Positions 1 through 7,624 of a stretch of DNA of 64,000 bases are shown here, piece by piece. Under the pieces are notes generated by a model, which was not told the DNA's origin, searched no databases, and saw only the letters and a program-made list of their open reading frames with translations. Both the position numbers and the translations under genes were made by a program. Source of the stretch: Thiomicrorhabdus indica (GTDB taxonomy: Bacteria > Pseudomonadota > Gammaproteobacteria > Thiomicrospirales > Thiomicrospiraceae); NCBI RefSeq assembly GCF_004293625.1, contig NZ_CP033040.1, positions 310,001 to 374,000 of the forward strand, read 5' to 3'. Positions within the stretch are counted from its first letter, which is position 1; each line of letters begins with the position of its first letter.

Positions 1-108
1 ATAGCGTTTTGTTACAGCCTTCAGTATGCGTTTGGGAGTTGGAAAACGGGTGAATTTCATCTGGAGTTGTCAAAGATGAGTTTGCAGGTTTATTTGGCAG
101 TGTCATGA
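1..108 (+). CDS. 3' end of a gene cut by the window edge, unrecognised
   Basis: Frame 1 is open from the first base to a TGA at 106-108, giving 35 residues ending in SLQVYLAVS. The peptide is mixed hydrophobic and aromatic (it contains FGSWKTGEF) and could be the tail of a membrane protein. It faintly recalls the last helix of TRAP small permeases, but this is too short to assign. No ribosome site or start is visible, so a real gene would begin left of the window. Confidence 0.3.
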   Translation: MAFCYSLQYAFGSWKTGEFHLELSKMSLQVYLAVS

Positions 109-323
109 TTTCCTCAAAAGAAAGATAGTCATCTAAAAGTCATTTGTTTTTGGCATGATAGAAATGAATCAGTGACAGGATTTGACACTCCTGTGAAATT
201 TATATAACAGTGAATTGAAGGTGCCGATATTGCAGGATAGTTTAATGCATTGCATGAGTCTTGCTTATAAAACTGGCACAAAAAGTGTTTTAAGTTTGGT
301 GGTTGCACCATAAAGGAGTGGGT

Positions 324-1181
324 TTGAAGCCTGATTGCATTTTTACCGACATGGATGGCACTGTTTTGGGGCATTCTGATTATGAATATGCGCCAGTCTT
401 GCCAGTGTTGGAACAGTTAGCTGAAGAGGGAATTCCTGTGGTGGTGAATTCGAGTAAAACCTATGCGGAAATCGCTACTTGGCTAGAAAAACTTAATTTA
501 GAACCTCCATTTATTTCCGAAAATGGCGGGGTGATTTATTTACCCAGTCGGGCACAAGGACCCATACAGGCACAAGTACCCATACGGGCACAAGTACCGG
601 CCGGTAACAAACAGATACTGGGAACACCTTACCCACAAATTCGTGCTTTTATGCAGCAGGTTAGAGAAGAATTTGATTGGCAGTTTGAAGGCTTTGGCGA
701 TATGTCGGTTGATCGAGTCGTAGAAACGACTGGGTTGGCGACAAAAGATGCAGAGCAAGCGATGCAACGAGAAGTGACTGAACCGATGTTGTGGCATGAC
801 TCTGAAGAGTCGCTTGAGGCTTTCATTCAATTGGCTGAGAGGACCGGGTTGCAAGTCGTCCGAGGGGGGCGTTTTTATCATGTCATGGGTCAGCATGATA
901 AAGCAAAAGCGATGAACTGGTTGTTGACTGAAAGTGGTTTGCTTGGGCAAAAGCAGCGTGAAAATGTATGTGTTGTCGCATTGGGTGATGGCAATAATGA
1001 TCGAGCAATGTTAGAAGCCGCTGACATTGCAGTGGTGTTACCGGCCGGTAACTTTTCAAGTTTGGAGATTGATGCCAAGCCTGATGGTTACCCTAAACAA
1101 GTGATTTATGCACAAAAAGCTGCCCCGGAAGGTTGGGCGGAAACAGTCAGACGAATCTTGAAAGATTTGAAGGGTAGATAG
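324..1181 (+). CDS. HAD-IIB phosphatase, mannosyl/glucosyl-3-phosphoglycerate phosphatase family
   Basis: Predicted cytosolic phosphatase that removes phosphate from a hexosyl-3-phosphoglycerate, most likely glucosyl-3-phosphoglycerate, to give glucosylglycerate. The 285-aa protein opens with HAD motif I (FTDMDGTVLG) and carries the acidic motif GDGNNDRAM near residue 230, as in MPGP/GpgP enzymes. I chose the TTG at 324 because AAGGAG lies five bases upstream; an upstream TTG at 303 is in frame but has no ribosome site. The next gene on the same strand is a GpgS-like transferase, which supports the substrate. Odd: an 18-bp tandem repeat (551-598) encodes an extra AQ-PI-rich stretch and runs straight into an ACCGGCCGGT palindrome. 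Known: Persephonella and Methanococcoides use GpgS plus GpgP. Inferred: glucosyl rather than mannosyl specificity. Confidence 0.8.
   Translation: MKPDCIFTDMDGTVLGHSDYEYAPVLPVLEQLAEEGIPVVVNSSKTYAEIATWLEKLNLEPPFISENGGVIYLPSRAQGPIQAQVPIRAQVPAGNKQILGTPYPQIRAFMQQVREEFDWQFEGFGDMSVDRVVETTGLATKDAEQAMQREVTEPMLWHDSEESLEAFIQLAERTGLQVVRGGRFYHVMGQHDKAKAMNWLLTESGLLGQKQRENVCVVALGDGNNDRAMLEAADIAVVLPAGNFSSLEIDAKPDGYPKQVIYAQKAAPEGWAETVRRILKDLKGR
551..598 (+). repeat. 18-bp in-frame tandem repeat inside the phosphatase gene
   Basis: Two units (551-568 and 569-586) and a 12-base partial third (587-598) of GGCACAAGtACCCATACg are visible. They add Ala-Gln-x-Pro-Ile-x hexapeptides. The array abuts the palindrome at 596-605. 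Since 18 is a multiple of 3, unit gain or loss would keep the reading frame. Confidence 0.85.
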
Positions 1182-1198
1182 GTCACCGATAAAAGCTT

Positions 1199-1220
1199 CG
1201 CATTGCATGGATGCAATGCG
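1199..1220. repeat. Perfect hairpin, 10-bp arms, after the phosphatase gene
   Basis: CGCATTGCAT, two bases, then ATGCAATGCG. It begins 17 bases after the phosphatase stop. No T-run follows, so it may protect an mRNA end rather than terminate. The rest of the 236-base gap to the next gene shows nothing else I recognise. Confidence 0.6.
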
Positions 1221-1417
1221 CAGAGTGGTTATGGATGACGAACAACGTCTTTTAGCAATGACCTATCTGCCGGTGAGAAATAGTCAATATTAGAGATCAA
1301 TTGATTAACCAAAATGAGGGTGTAACAATGTGTTTGCTTTATCAGCGTTTTAGCGCGTTTTTGAGTTTGCACCTGAGGTGTTAGTCAAAAAAATAGAAAT
1401 TATATAGAGGATTTGAG

Positions 1418-2632
1418 ATGAGTGATTTTTTTCAGAATGGGACTGTAACGACTTTTCATAATCTAACTGACCGGCCGGTTGAAAGTTTAGAAGAGGAGTT
1501 AATTAAGTTTTCCGAAACCCGAAACATGGGATTGATTCTTCCGTCACTGTTCAGTGAATTGGAAATGCCAGCCCTGAAAAACATTGTTGAAGAGTTAAAA
1601 AAAGTTCCTTATCTCTCCGAAATTGTTATTGGCTTAGATCGTGCAGATAAAGAGCAGTTTGAATTCGCAAAAAAATATTTTTCCGAGCTGCCTCAAGAGC
1701 ATCGCATTATCTGGAATGACGGCCCACGTGTGACAGCGATTATGGATCGTTTAAAAGAGGAAGGTCTTGCCCCAACCGAACCGGGTAAGGGTACCAATGT
1801 TTGGGGGTGTTATGGCTATGTGCTGGCATCGAAAAGGGCAAAAGTGGTTGCTTTACATGATTGTGACATTGTCACTTATTCACGTGATTTATTGGCACGA
1901 CTCATCTATCCGGTCGCTCATCCTAACTTCAACTTCACCTTTGCTAAAGGCTACTACGCCCGACACGCCGATGGAAAGTTAAATGGTCGTGTTGCGCGAT
2001 TAATGGTCACGCCGATTTTGCGAGCATTGGAAACGGTACTTGGGCCAGATGAATTATTGGCCTATTTGGATAGCTTTCGCTACCCATTGGCAGGCGAGTT
2101 TGCGATGAACGTCCATGCGCTGCAAGACATGCGGATTCCTGCAGATTGGGGGCTTGAGATTGGTATTTTGGCCGAGATGCGCCGTAACTATTCCAATCGC
2201 CGAATTTGTCAGGTGGACATTGCTGATGTTTATGACCATAAACATCAGGATTTATCGCAAGAAGACCACACCAAAGGTCTGTCGCGTATGAGTCAAGACA
2301 TTGCGAAGTCGTTGTTTAGAAAATTATCGACGCGTGGACATGTGTTTTCTCGGGGGACTTTGCGTTCGATTCGTTCGGTGTATTTACGAACGGCTTTAGA
2401 TCAGCTTGAGAGTTACTCGTTTGATGCGCAGATGAATGGTTTGACCGTTGATATCCATGCCGAAGAGCAAGCGATTGAGTTGTTTGCACAAAATATTTTT
2501 GAGGCAGGGGAAGTCTTTTTAGAAAACCCTAATGAGCGTCCATTCCTGCCGAATTGGAACCGTGTGACCAGCGCTTATCCGCACATTTTGGCGGAGTTAT
2601 TTGAGGCGGTGGAGTTGGATAATATGGAGTAA
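1418..2632 (+). CDS. Glucosyl-3-phosphoglycerate synthase-like glycosyltransferase (GT81 type)
   Basis: Likely transfers glucose from an NDP-glucose donor to 3-phosphoglycerate, the first step of glucosylglycerate synthesis, in the cytosol. The 404-aa length is typical of the archaeal and Persephonella GpgS type. Visible features are an N-terminal nucleotide-binding fold with IVIGLDRAD, a donor-binding stretch TEPGKGTNVWG, and the metal-binding DxD-type motif HDCDIV. A GAGG ribosome site precedes the ATG by seven bases. The phosphatase upstream and the GH13_18 phosphorylase and glycerate kinase downstream fit one pathway. The mannosyl equivalent (MpgS) is the alternative; the family call is secure and the sugar is inferred from context. 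Confidence 0.8.
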   Translation: MSDFFQNGTVTTFHNLTDRPVESLEEELIKFSETRNMGLILPSLFSELEMPALKNIVEELKKVPYLSEIVIGLDRADKEQFEFAKKYFSELPQEHRIIWNDGPRVTAIMDRLKEEGLAPTEPGKGTNVWGCYGYVLASKRAKVVALHDCDIVTYSRDLLARLIYPVAHPNFNFTFAKGYYARHADGKLNGRVARLMVTPILRALETVLGPDELLAYLDSFRYPLAGEFAMNVHALQDMRIPADWGLEIGILAEMRRNYSNRRICQVDIADVYDHKHQDLSQEDHTKGLSRMSQDIAKSLFRKLSTRGHVFSRGTLRSIRSVYLRTALDQLESYSFDAQMNGLTVDIHAEEQAIELFAQNIFEAGEVFLENPNERPFLPNWNRVTSAYPHILAELFEAVELDNME

Positions 2633-2682
2633 TACTTGTTGGCTAATGGTGTTTTTAGCCAAGCACATGATATGAAGTCTCA

Positions 2683-2755
2683 AAGTCGTTACTAAACCCA
2701 TTCTTGGGAACTTCGAGAGAGCAGCCTGCTCTTTCGAAGGATGTAGGCCGAATAT
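2683..2755. repeat. Possible fragment of the intergenic repeat also seen at 60.0 kb
   Basis: TAAACCCATTCTTGGGAACT resembles a block inside the repeats at 59994-60087 and 31111-31233. A small hairpin around AGAGCAGCCTGCTCT follows. The gap 2633-2903 otherwise holds one ACCGGCCGGT copy at 2784 and no gene. Confidence 0.35.
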
Positions 2756-2903
2756 TGTGTGATCCCATGACTTCTGTTTTCTTACCGGCCGGTCTCAATC
2801 GTATTTGTTGTCATAGTTCTCTCTGAGACAGAGATTTGATTCAATTTTGCATTCCAAACCGCTCTCTACTCTGTGGGGGGATTTTTCCATTGGAGGAAAT
2901 AAT

Positions 2904-4712
2904 ATGGTGGCTTTGACCGCATCTCAACAGCAGCAGCTTCAAAAGCGTTTATCGGTTTTATACGGCGATGACGATTTACAAATCGCCTATCAAGGCATTG
3001 AGCAGTTGCTTGTTAATTTTGACAAAATCTTACCGGCCGGTTGTGACCCTAAAAGTGATGCGCCTTGTCATCCACAGCGTTGGACGCAAAATGATGCTTT
3101 GTTGATTACCTATGGAGACACTTTTTTAGAAGAAGGTAAGCGCCCTTTACAAGCATTGCAGAAGTTTTTGGGGAAATATGTCAAAGAGGCTATTAATTGC
3201 GTGCATATTTTGCCGTTTTTCCCTTATAGCTCTGATGATGGTTTTTCGGTGATTGACTATTCGATGGTTGACCCTGACTTAGGTGATTGGGGTGATATTG
3301 ATGCACTTCGTCAAGATTACGATTTGATGTTTGATTTTGTGGTCAATCATATCTCGCGAGAGAGTTTGTGGTTTACCAATTACAAGGCGAATATCGAACC
3401 ATACACAGAATTTTTTATTGAAGTGGAAGGTGAGCCCGATTTATCCATGGTGACTCGTCCACGAAACACGCCGTTGCTTGTTCCAGCCTATACTCATCGC
3501 GGCCGTAAAAAGGTTTGGGCGACGTTTAGTGCCGATCAAATTGACTTGAACTTTGCCAATCCCAAAGTATTGGTGAAAATGATGGAAATCCTGTTGTTAT
3601 ATGTCGCAGAAGGTGCTCGGATTATTCGACTGGACGCGATTGGCTTTTTGTGGAAGAAGATTGGCACTAATTGCATACATTTGCCTGAAACACATGAAGC
3701 GGTCAAATTGTTTCGAGATGTGATGGAAATCGTCAATCCGCAAGCGATTGTTCTCACTGAAACCAATGTTCCGCACAAAGAAAATCTATCGTATTTTGGT
3801 CATCAGGACGAAGCGCATATGGTGTATCAATTTAGTTTAGCACCGTTGATTTTGCATGCTTTGCACAGAGGCGATGGTCAATATCTAACCCAGTGGGCAT
3901 TGGGTCTTGATGCGCCACCTGAAGGTTGTACGTTCTTGAACTTTACTGCTTCGCATGATGGGATTGGTTTGCGTCCAGTAGAGGGTATTTTGCCTGATCG
4001 TGAAGTCGGTGACTTGGTGAATAACATGCATCGTTTGGGTGGTTTTGTATCGATGAAAACTAACTCGGATGGTTCGGAAAGTCCTTATGAAATTAATATT
4101 ACTTATTTCAGTGCCATGCGTGAAACGCATAATAGCAATGGTCCAGATCAATGGCAGGTAGAAAGGTTCATCTGTTCGCAAAACATTATGATGACGTTAC
4201 AGGGGATTCCTGCGTTTTACATTCACAGTTTAATTGCCACGCCGAATGACCGTGAAGGGGTGGAAAAGACTGGCCGGACAAGATCTATTAACCGTAAAAA
4301 ATGGGAATATGAATACATTGAGGCGATGATTGAAAGTGGTCGAACCTCGAATGCAGAAGTGATTAAGCGGCTAACCAATTTGCTCATGCGTCGCAAAAAG
4401 CACAAGGCATTCCACCCTGATATTGGGCAGAAAGTTCTTGATTTGGGAAGTGATTTTTTTGCCCTGTGGCGTGATGAAAAAGGCTTACGTTTCCCGTTAT
4501 TAGCGATTCATAATTTGACGTCGGAGTTGAAAATTTTGGATATTTCGGCGATTGAAGGAATTGAGCGTCATTCTTACTGGATTAACCTGTTAGATAATCA
4601 TGGCGTTTCGGCACAAGAGCAGAAATTTGTCATGCAGCCTTACCAATCAATTTGGCTCATGCCTGAGCAGATTGATGGTGAAAGTGCGCTATGGGCGATG
4701 TATACGGATTAA
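2904..4712 (+). CDS. GH13 subfamily 18 sugar phosphorylase, probable glucosylglycerate phosphorylase
   Basis: A 602-aa GH13 enzyme expected to split an alpha-glucoside with phosphate to glucose 1-phosphate. Catalytic landmarks are visible: the nucleophile region RIIRLDAIGFLW, the acid/base region IVLTETNVPH, and FTASHDGIG holding the late catalytic Asp; FDFVVNHIS is conserved region I. I chose the ATG at 2904 because GGAGG sits seven bases upstream; a start at 2847 would add 19 residues without a ribosome site. At about 600 residues it is longer than classic sucrose phosphorylases (about 490-500) and nearer the YcjM/glucosylglycerate phosphorylase branch. Flanking synthase, phosphatase and glycerate kinase genes point to glucosylglycerate. 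Sucrose phosphorylase cannot be excluded, because the same window encodes sucrose synthesis. Confidence 0.8.
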   Translation: MVALTASQQQQLQKRLSVLYGDDDLQIAYQGIEQLLVNFDKILPAGCDPKSDAPCHPQRWTQNDALLITYGDTFLEEGKRPLQALQKFLGKYVKEAINCVHILPFFPYSSDDGFSVIDYSMVDPDLGDWGDIDALRQDYDLMFDFVVNHISRESLWFTNYKANIEPYTEFFIEVEGEPDLSMVTRPRNTPLLVPAYTHRGRKKVWATFSADQIDLNFANPKVLVKMMEILLLYVAEGARIIRLDAIGFLWKKIGTNCIHLPETHEAVKLFRDVMEIVNPQAIVLTETNVPHKENLSYFGHQDEAHMVYQFSLAPLILHALHRGDGQYLTQWALGLDAPPEGCTFLNFTASHDGIGLRPVEGILPDREVGDLVNNMHRLGGFVSMKTNSDGSESPYEINITYFSAMRETHNSNGPDQWQVERFICSQNIMMTLQGIPAFYIHSLIATPNDREGVEKTGRTRSINRKKWEYEYIEAMIESGRTSNAEVIKRLTNLLMRRKKHKAFHPDIGQKVLDLGSDFFALWRDEKGLRFPLLAIHNLTSELKILDISAIEGIERHSYWINLLDNHGVSAQEQKFVMQPYQSIWLMPEQIDGESALWAMYTD

Positions 4713-4751
4713 TGATTTTGTTCACTGAGTGAATTTCTTTATTAAAAGAGA

Positions 4752-4811
4752 AGATTGCCACGGCCTGAAGGCCTCGCAATGACCGTCATTGCGAACGCAG
4801 TGAAGCAATCT
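4752..4811. repeat. REP-like imperfect palindrome
   Basis: The outer arms AGATTGC and GCAATCT enclose an inner perfect pair CGCAATGAC / GTCATTGCG (4775-4783 and 4785-4793). The TCATTGCGA...AGCAATCT type is a widespread intergenic repeat in many bacteria. It lies between the phosphorylase and the glycerate kinase, so it probably forms a long hairpin in the operon mRNA. Confidence 0.7.
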
Positions 4812-4873
4812 TTATTCTTAAGTGAACAGAAGACGCTTGCCCCGTCGACTGGTTTTACAAAGGTAAAAGATGT

Positions 4874-5995
4874 ATGAAAATAGTGGTTGCTCCTGATAGC
4901 TTTAAAGGGTCTTTACCGGCCAGTGCGTTTTGCCAAATTGCCGAGCAGGTGATTTTGCAGCATTGCCCAGAAGCGGAAGTCATTAAGCTGCCCTTGTCTG
5001 ATGGTGGGGAAGGCTTTGTGGAAGCGTTTGTTTGTGCCGGCTTGGCGGAAGAAATCAAGCTTTGGGTGAGTGGACCTTTGGGTAAAAAAACGAAGGCTAG
5101 TTTTGCATGGCAAGCCGATACGAAAACAGCGATGATCGAAATGGCTCAGGCATCAGGTTTACCGAAGTTACGTCATGAAGAGCGAAACCCCTTACAAACT
5201 CATACTTATGGAACAGGACAACTCATTCAAGCGGCGATTGAGAAGGGGGCAAAAAATATCATTTTAGGCTTGGGCGGTTCGGCCACTAATGACGGTGGTG
5301 TGGGTGCCTTGCAAGCTTTAGGCGTTGAGTTTTTAGACTCTGAGAATCAACCCATTGGATTGGGTGGTCAAGCGCTAAAAACGATTGCATCTATTGGTAG
5401 GATTCCAGAAAAACTGTTGGAAATTGATTGGATACTCGCGTGTGATGTAACCAATCCTTTGTTAGGTGATGAGGGTGCAACGGCGATTTTTGGCCCACAA
5501 AAAGGTCTGCAACCTCAGCAGTTTGATTCACTAGAGAATGGTTTAGCGAATTTGGCGGAGAAAATTTATACAGCAACCGGCCGGCAGATTGTTGAGGTTG
5601 CTGGTGCCGGTGCCGCAGGCGGAATGGCTGGTGGTTTTATCGGTATTTTGAATGCACAGGTCGAACCGGGTTTTGAAGTATTGAATCGTTATTTGAAAAT
5701 TGAGCAAGCGATGCAATCAAAAAATAACCGGCCGGTTAGTTATGTGATTACCGGAGAAGGTCGTATGGATGAGCAAACTGCCTTTGGAAAATTGCCAATG
5801 CGAATTGCGCAATTAGCCGAGCAGTATGGCATCCCCGCGATTGGTATATGTGGTAGTTTGGGTGTGTCGCAACTTCCTCCTTTCCAGAGTCTGTTTAGTA
5901 TTGTTAACACGCCGATGCATGAGTTCGATGCAATGCGAGATGCGCCGCAGTTGTTAGAATCCTGTTTGCAAAATCTTGTTCCACTTTTAAAATAG
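4874..5995 (+). CDS. Glycerate kinase, GarK/GlxK type
   Basis: Phosphorylates D-glycerate with ATP, normally to 2-phosphoglycerate for this family. The 373-aa protein begins with the family signature KIVVAPDSFKGSLPA and has SDGGEGF, the glycine-rich LGLGGSATNDGGVGALQALG region and YVITGEGRMDEQTAFGK, all characteristic of type II glycerate kinases. AAAGGT lies nine bases before the ATG. Standing last in the glucosylglycerate cluster, it would return the glycerate freed by the GH13_18 phosphorylase to central metabolism. Odd only in two embedded palindrome-like sites (5577, imperfect; 5727, perfect). Confidence 0.9.
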   Translation: MKIVVAPDSFKGSLPASAFCQIAEQVILQHCPEAEVIKLPLSDGGEGFVEAFVCAGLAEEIKLWVSGPLGKKTKASFAWQADTKTAMIEMAQASGLPKLRHEERNPLQTHTYGTGQLIQAAIEKGAKNIILGLGGSATNDGGVGALQALGVEFLDSENQPIGLGGQALKTIASIGRIPEKLLEIDWILACDVTNPLLGDEGATAIFGPQKGLQPQQFDSLENGLANLAEKIYTATGRQIVEVAGAGAAGGMAGGFIGILNAQVEPGFEVLNRYLKIEQAMQSKNNRPVSYVITGEGRMDEQTAFGKLPMRIAQLAEQYGIPAIGICGSLGVSQLPPFQSLFSIVNTPMHEFDAMRDAPQLLESCLQNLVPLLK

Positions 5996-6020
5996 AGAAA
6001 AAATTCAAGAGGAATAAACA

Positions 6021-6353
6021 GTGAATTCAGTCGTGATTAAAGGCAATCGCCCTTTACGAATTTTTGCATCAATGATGTTAATCTTGTTGGTGATCTCTCA
6101 CTTTATGGGACAGGTAGATTTAACCGAAATTTCGTTTTTGTGGGTGATGATTGCCATGTCAATAAATGCCTTGCAAGCTAGTTTTACGGGTTTTTGTCCG
6201 ATGTTTAAAAACGGAAAAGGCGAGTGTGTTGCGTGTGGCGTGGCTTGTGATCATCCAGAAAGCGTAACCCAAACAGCGCAGCAAGCTGAATCGAGCTGCT
6301 GTTCTGGATCGGATTGTTGCTCAGAAAAAAAGAAAGAATCTACACGCTCTTGA
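6021..6353 (+). CDS. DUF2892 membrane protein with Cys-rich tail
   Basis: A 110-aa protein. Residues about 1-75 contain two hydrophobic segments (IFASMMLILLVISHFMG and FLWVMIAMSINALQ) in the pattern of the YgaP-like DUF2892 membrane domain. The C-terminal third is hydrophilic and rich in Cys: CVACGVACDH, SCCSG and CCSEKKK, which could bind metal or sulfur species; that is inferred. A GTG start is used, with GAGG upstream. Its last 14 bases overlap the convergent dehydrogenase gene. DUF2892 proteins often accompany rhodanese or sulfur metabolism, but no such partner is adjacent here. Confidence 0.65.
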   Translation: MNSVVIKGNRPLRIFASMMLILLVISHFMGQVDLTEISFLWVMIAMSINALQASFTGFCPMFKNGKGECVACGVACDHPESVTQTAQQAESSCCSGSDCCSEKKKESTRS

Positions 6354-7614
6354 ATAGCTTATGGTTCCCGCGTTGATCAATCGCGCCAGCAAGTCGTTCA
6401 ACGCCGTGAACATATGCGGCCGTGCGTAATGAGCATTTATGTTTTTTAGCATGGTCAAAAATACTTTGTGACTCTTTCACCATGATCTTTTTAAGCTGTT
6501 GTTCGACTTCAGCTTCTTCCCAATACATACCTGAACGATTTTGTACCCATTCAAAGTAACTCACAATGACACCGCCGGCATTTGCAAGTACATCGGGGAT
6601 GACATCAATTTCACGAGCTTCAAGGATTTGGTCTGCATCAGGTGAAACTGGACCATTGGCAATTTCTAAAACAGTTTTTGCTTGTATTTGATGCGCATTT
6701 TGTTCAGTAATTTGGTTTTCTAGAGCAGCCAGCACCAATACATCCACATTAAGCTCTAATAAGGCTTCGTTACTTAAAGTTTCATAGTCGAGTTCATTGC
6801 AAACTGAACCATCGCAATAGACCGATGCGAGTCGATTGTCTTCTTGTTTGAGTCGATGGACATCTAAAACATTTAACCCTTTGGGGTCGTAAATCGCACC
6901 CTGTGAATCTGAAATTGCGACGACTCGGTAGCCGCACTGCTGGGCGATTCTTGCAAAATGGAAGCCTGCATTACCAAAGCCTTGCACAGCAATCGTCATT
7001 TGTTCACTGCTTGGTTTGTAGTGTTCTAGGTATTCTTGTAGTGCAAACAGTGCTCCTTGACCAGTGGCAAATTCACGACCTTTAGAACCGTTTAAATGCA
7101 GAGGTTTTCCTGTGATAATTCCGGGTTCTTGGCGACGGGCAATCATGGCGTATTCATCGGCCATCCAGCCCATAATGGTGGCGTTGGTATAGACATCGGG
7201 TGCTGGAATATCTCGTTTTTCTCCTAAGACATCGGCAAACGCACGAATATAGCCGCGAGATAAGCGTTCAATTTCCATTAAGGAAAGTTCTTTTGGGTTG
7301 ACAGTTACACCGCCTTTGGCGCCGCCAAATGGCAAACCAGCGACGGCACATTTGACAGTCATCCAGAAGCTCAGGGACGTGACTTCTTGCATATCTACGT
7401 CTGGGTGAAAACGAATACCGCCTTTCGTCGGTCCACGCGTATCATCATATTGGATTCGATAGCCCGTGAACACGCGCAGAGTTCCATCATCCATTCTGAC
7501 AGGGATGTTGGCGACAATGGTGCGTTTAGGAACCGATAGTCGAATCATGACTTCCTCGTTGATGTCGAGTAAATTAAACACCGGTGCGAGTCGTTGTCTT
7601 GCCAATTCAAACAT
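6340..7614 (-). CDS. Glu/Leu/Phe/Val dehydrogenase, probable NAD(P)-glutamate dehydrogenase
   Basis: Reversible oxidative deamination of glutamate to 2-oxoglutarate and ammonia. The 424-aa protein matches hexameric bacterial GDH in length. It has YRIQYDDTRGPTKGGIRF in the substrate site, CAVAGLPFGGAKGGV with the catalytic lysine, PAPDVYTN, and a Rossmann fold starting VQGFGNAG. On the minus strand AGGAGG is followed by CCT ATG ATG. I take the second ATG (7614, six-base spacing); the first is at 7617. The upstream EAL gene ends in TAG that overlaps this ribosome site, so the two genes are probably co-transcribed and coupled. The coenzyme and main direction cannot be read from sequence. Confidence 0.85.
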   Translation of the reverse strand: MFELARQRLAPVFNLLDINEEVMIRLSVPKRTIVANIPVRMDDGTLRVFTGYRIQYDDTRGPTKGGIRFHPDVDMQEVTSLSFWMTVKCAVAGLPFGGAKGGVTVNPKELSLMEIERLSRGYIRAFADVLGEKRDIPAPDVYTNATIMGWMADEYAMIARRQEPGIITGKPLHLNGSKGREFATGQGALFALQEYLEHYKPSSEQMTIAVQGFGNAGFHFARIAQQCGYRVVAISDSQGAIYDPKGLNVLDVHRLKQEDNRLASVYCDGSVCNELDYETLSNEALLELNVDVLVLAALENQITEQNAHQIQAKTVLEIANGPVSPDADQILEAREIDVIPDVLANAGGVIVSYFEWVQNRSGMYWEEAEVEQQLKKIMVKESQSIFDHAKKHKCSLRTAAYVHGVERLAGAIDQRGNHKLFKSV

Positions 7615-7624
7615 CATAGGCCTC

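Noticed and set aside
129-374. 81-codon minus-strand ORF at the left edge
   Set aside because: No recognisable domain, no ribosome site, and it overlaps the start of the well-supported phosphatase gene.
2904-4712. Firm call of sucrose phosphorylase
   Set aside because: Protein is about 100 residues longer than classic ones and lies in a glucosylglycerate cluster; kept only as an alternative.
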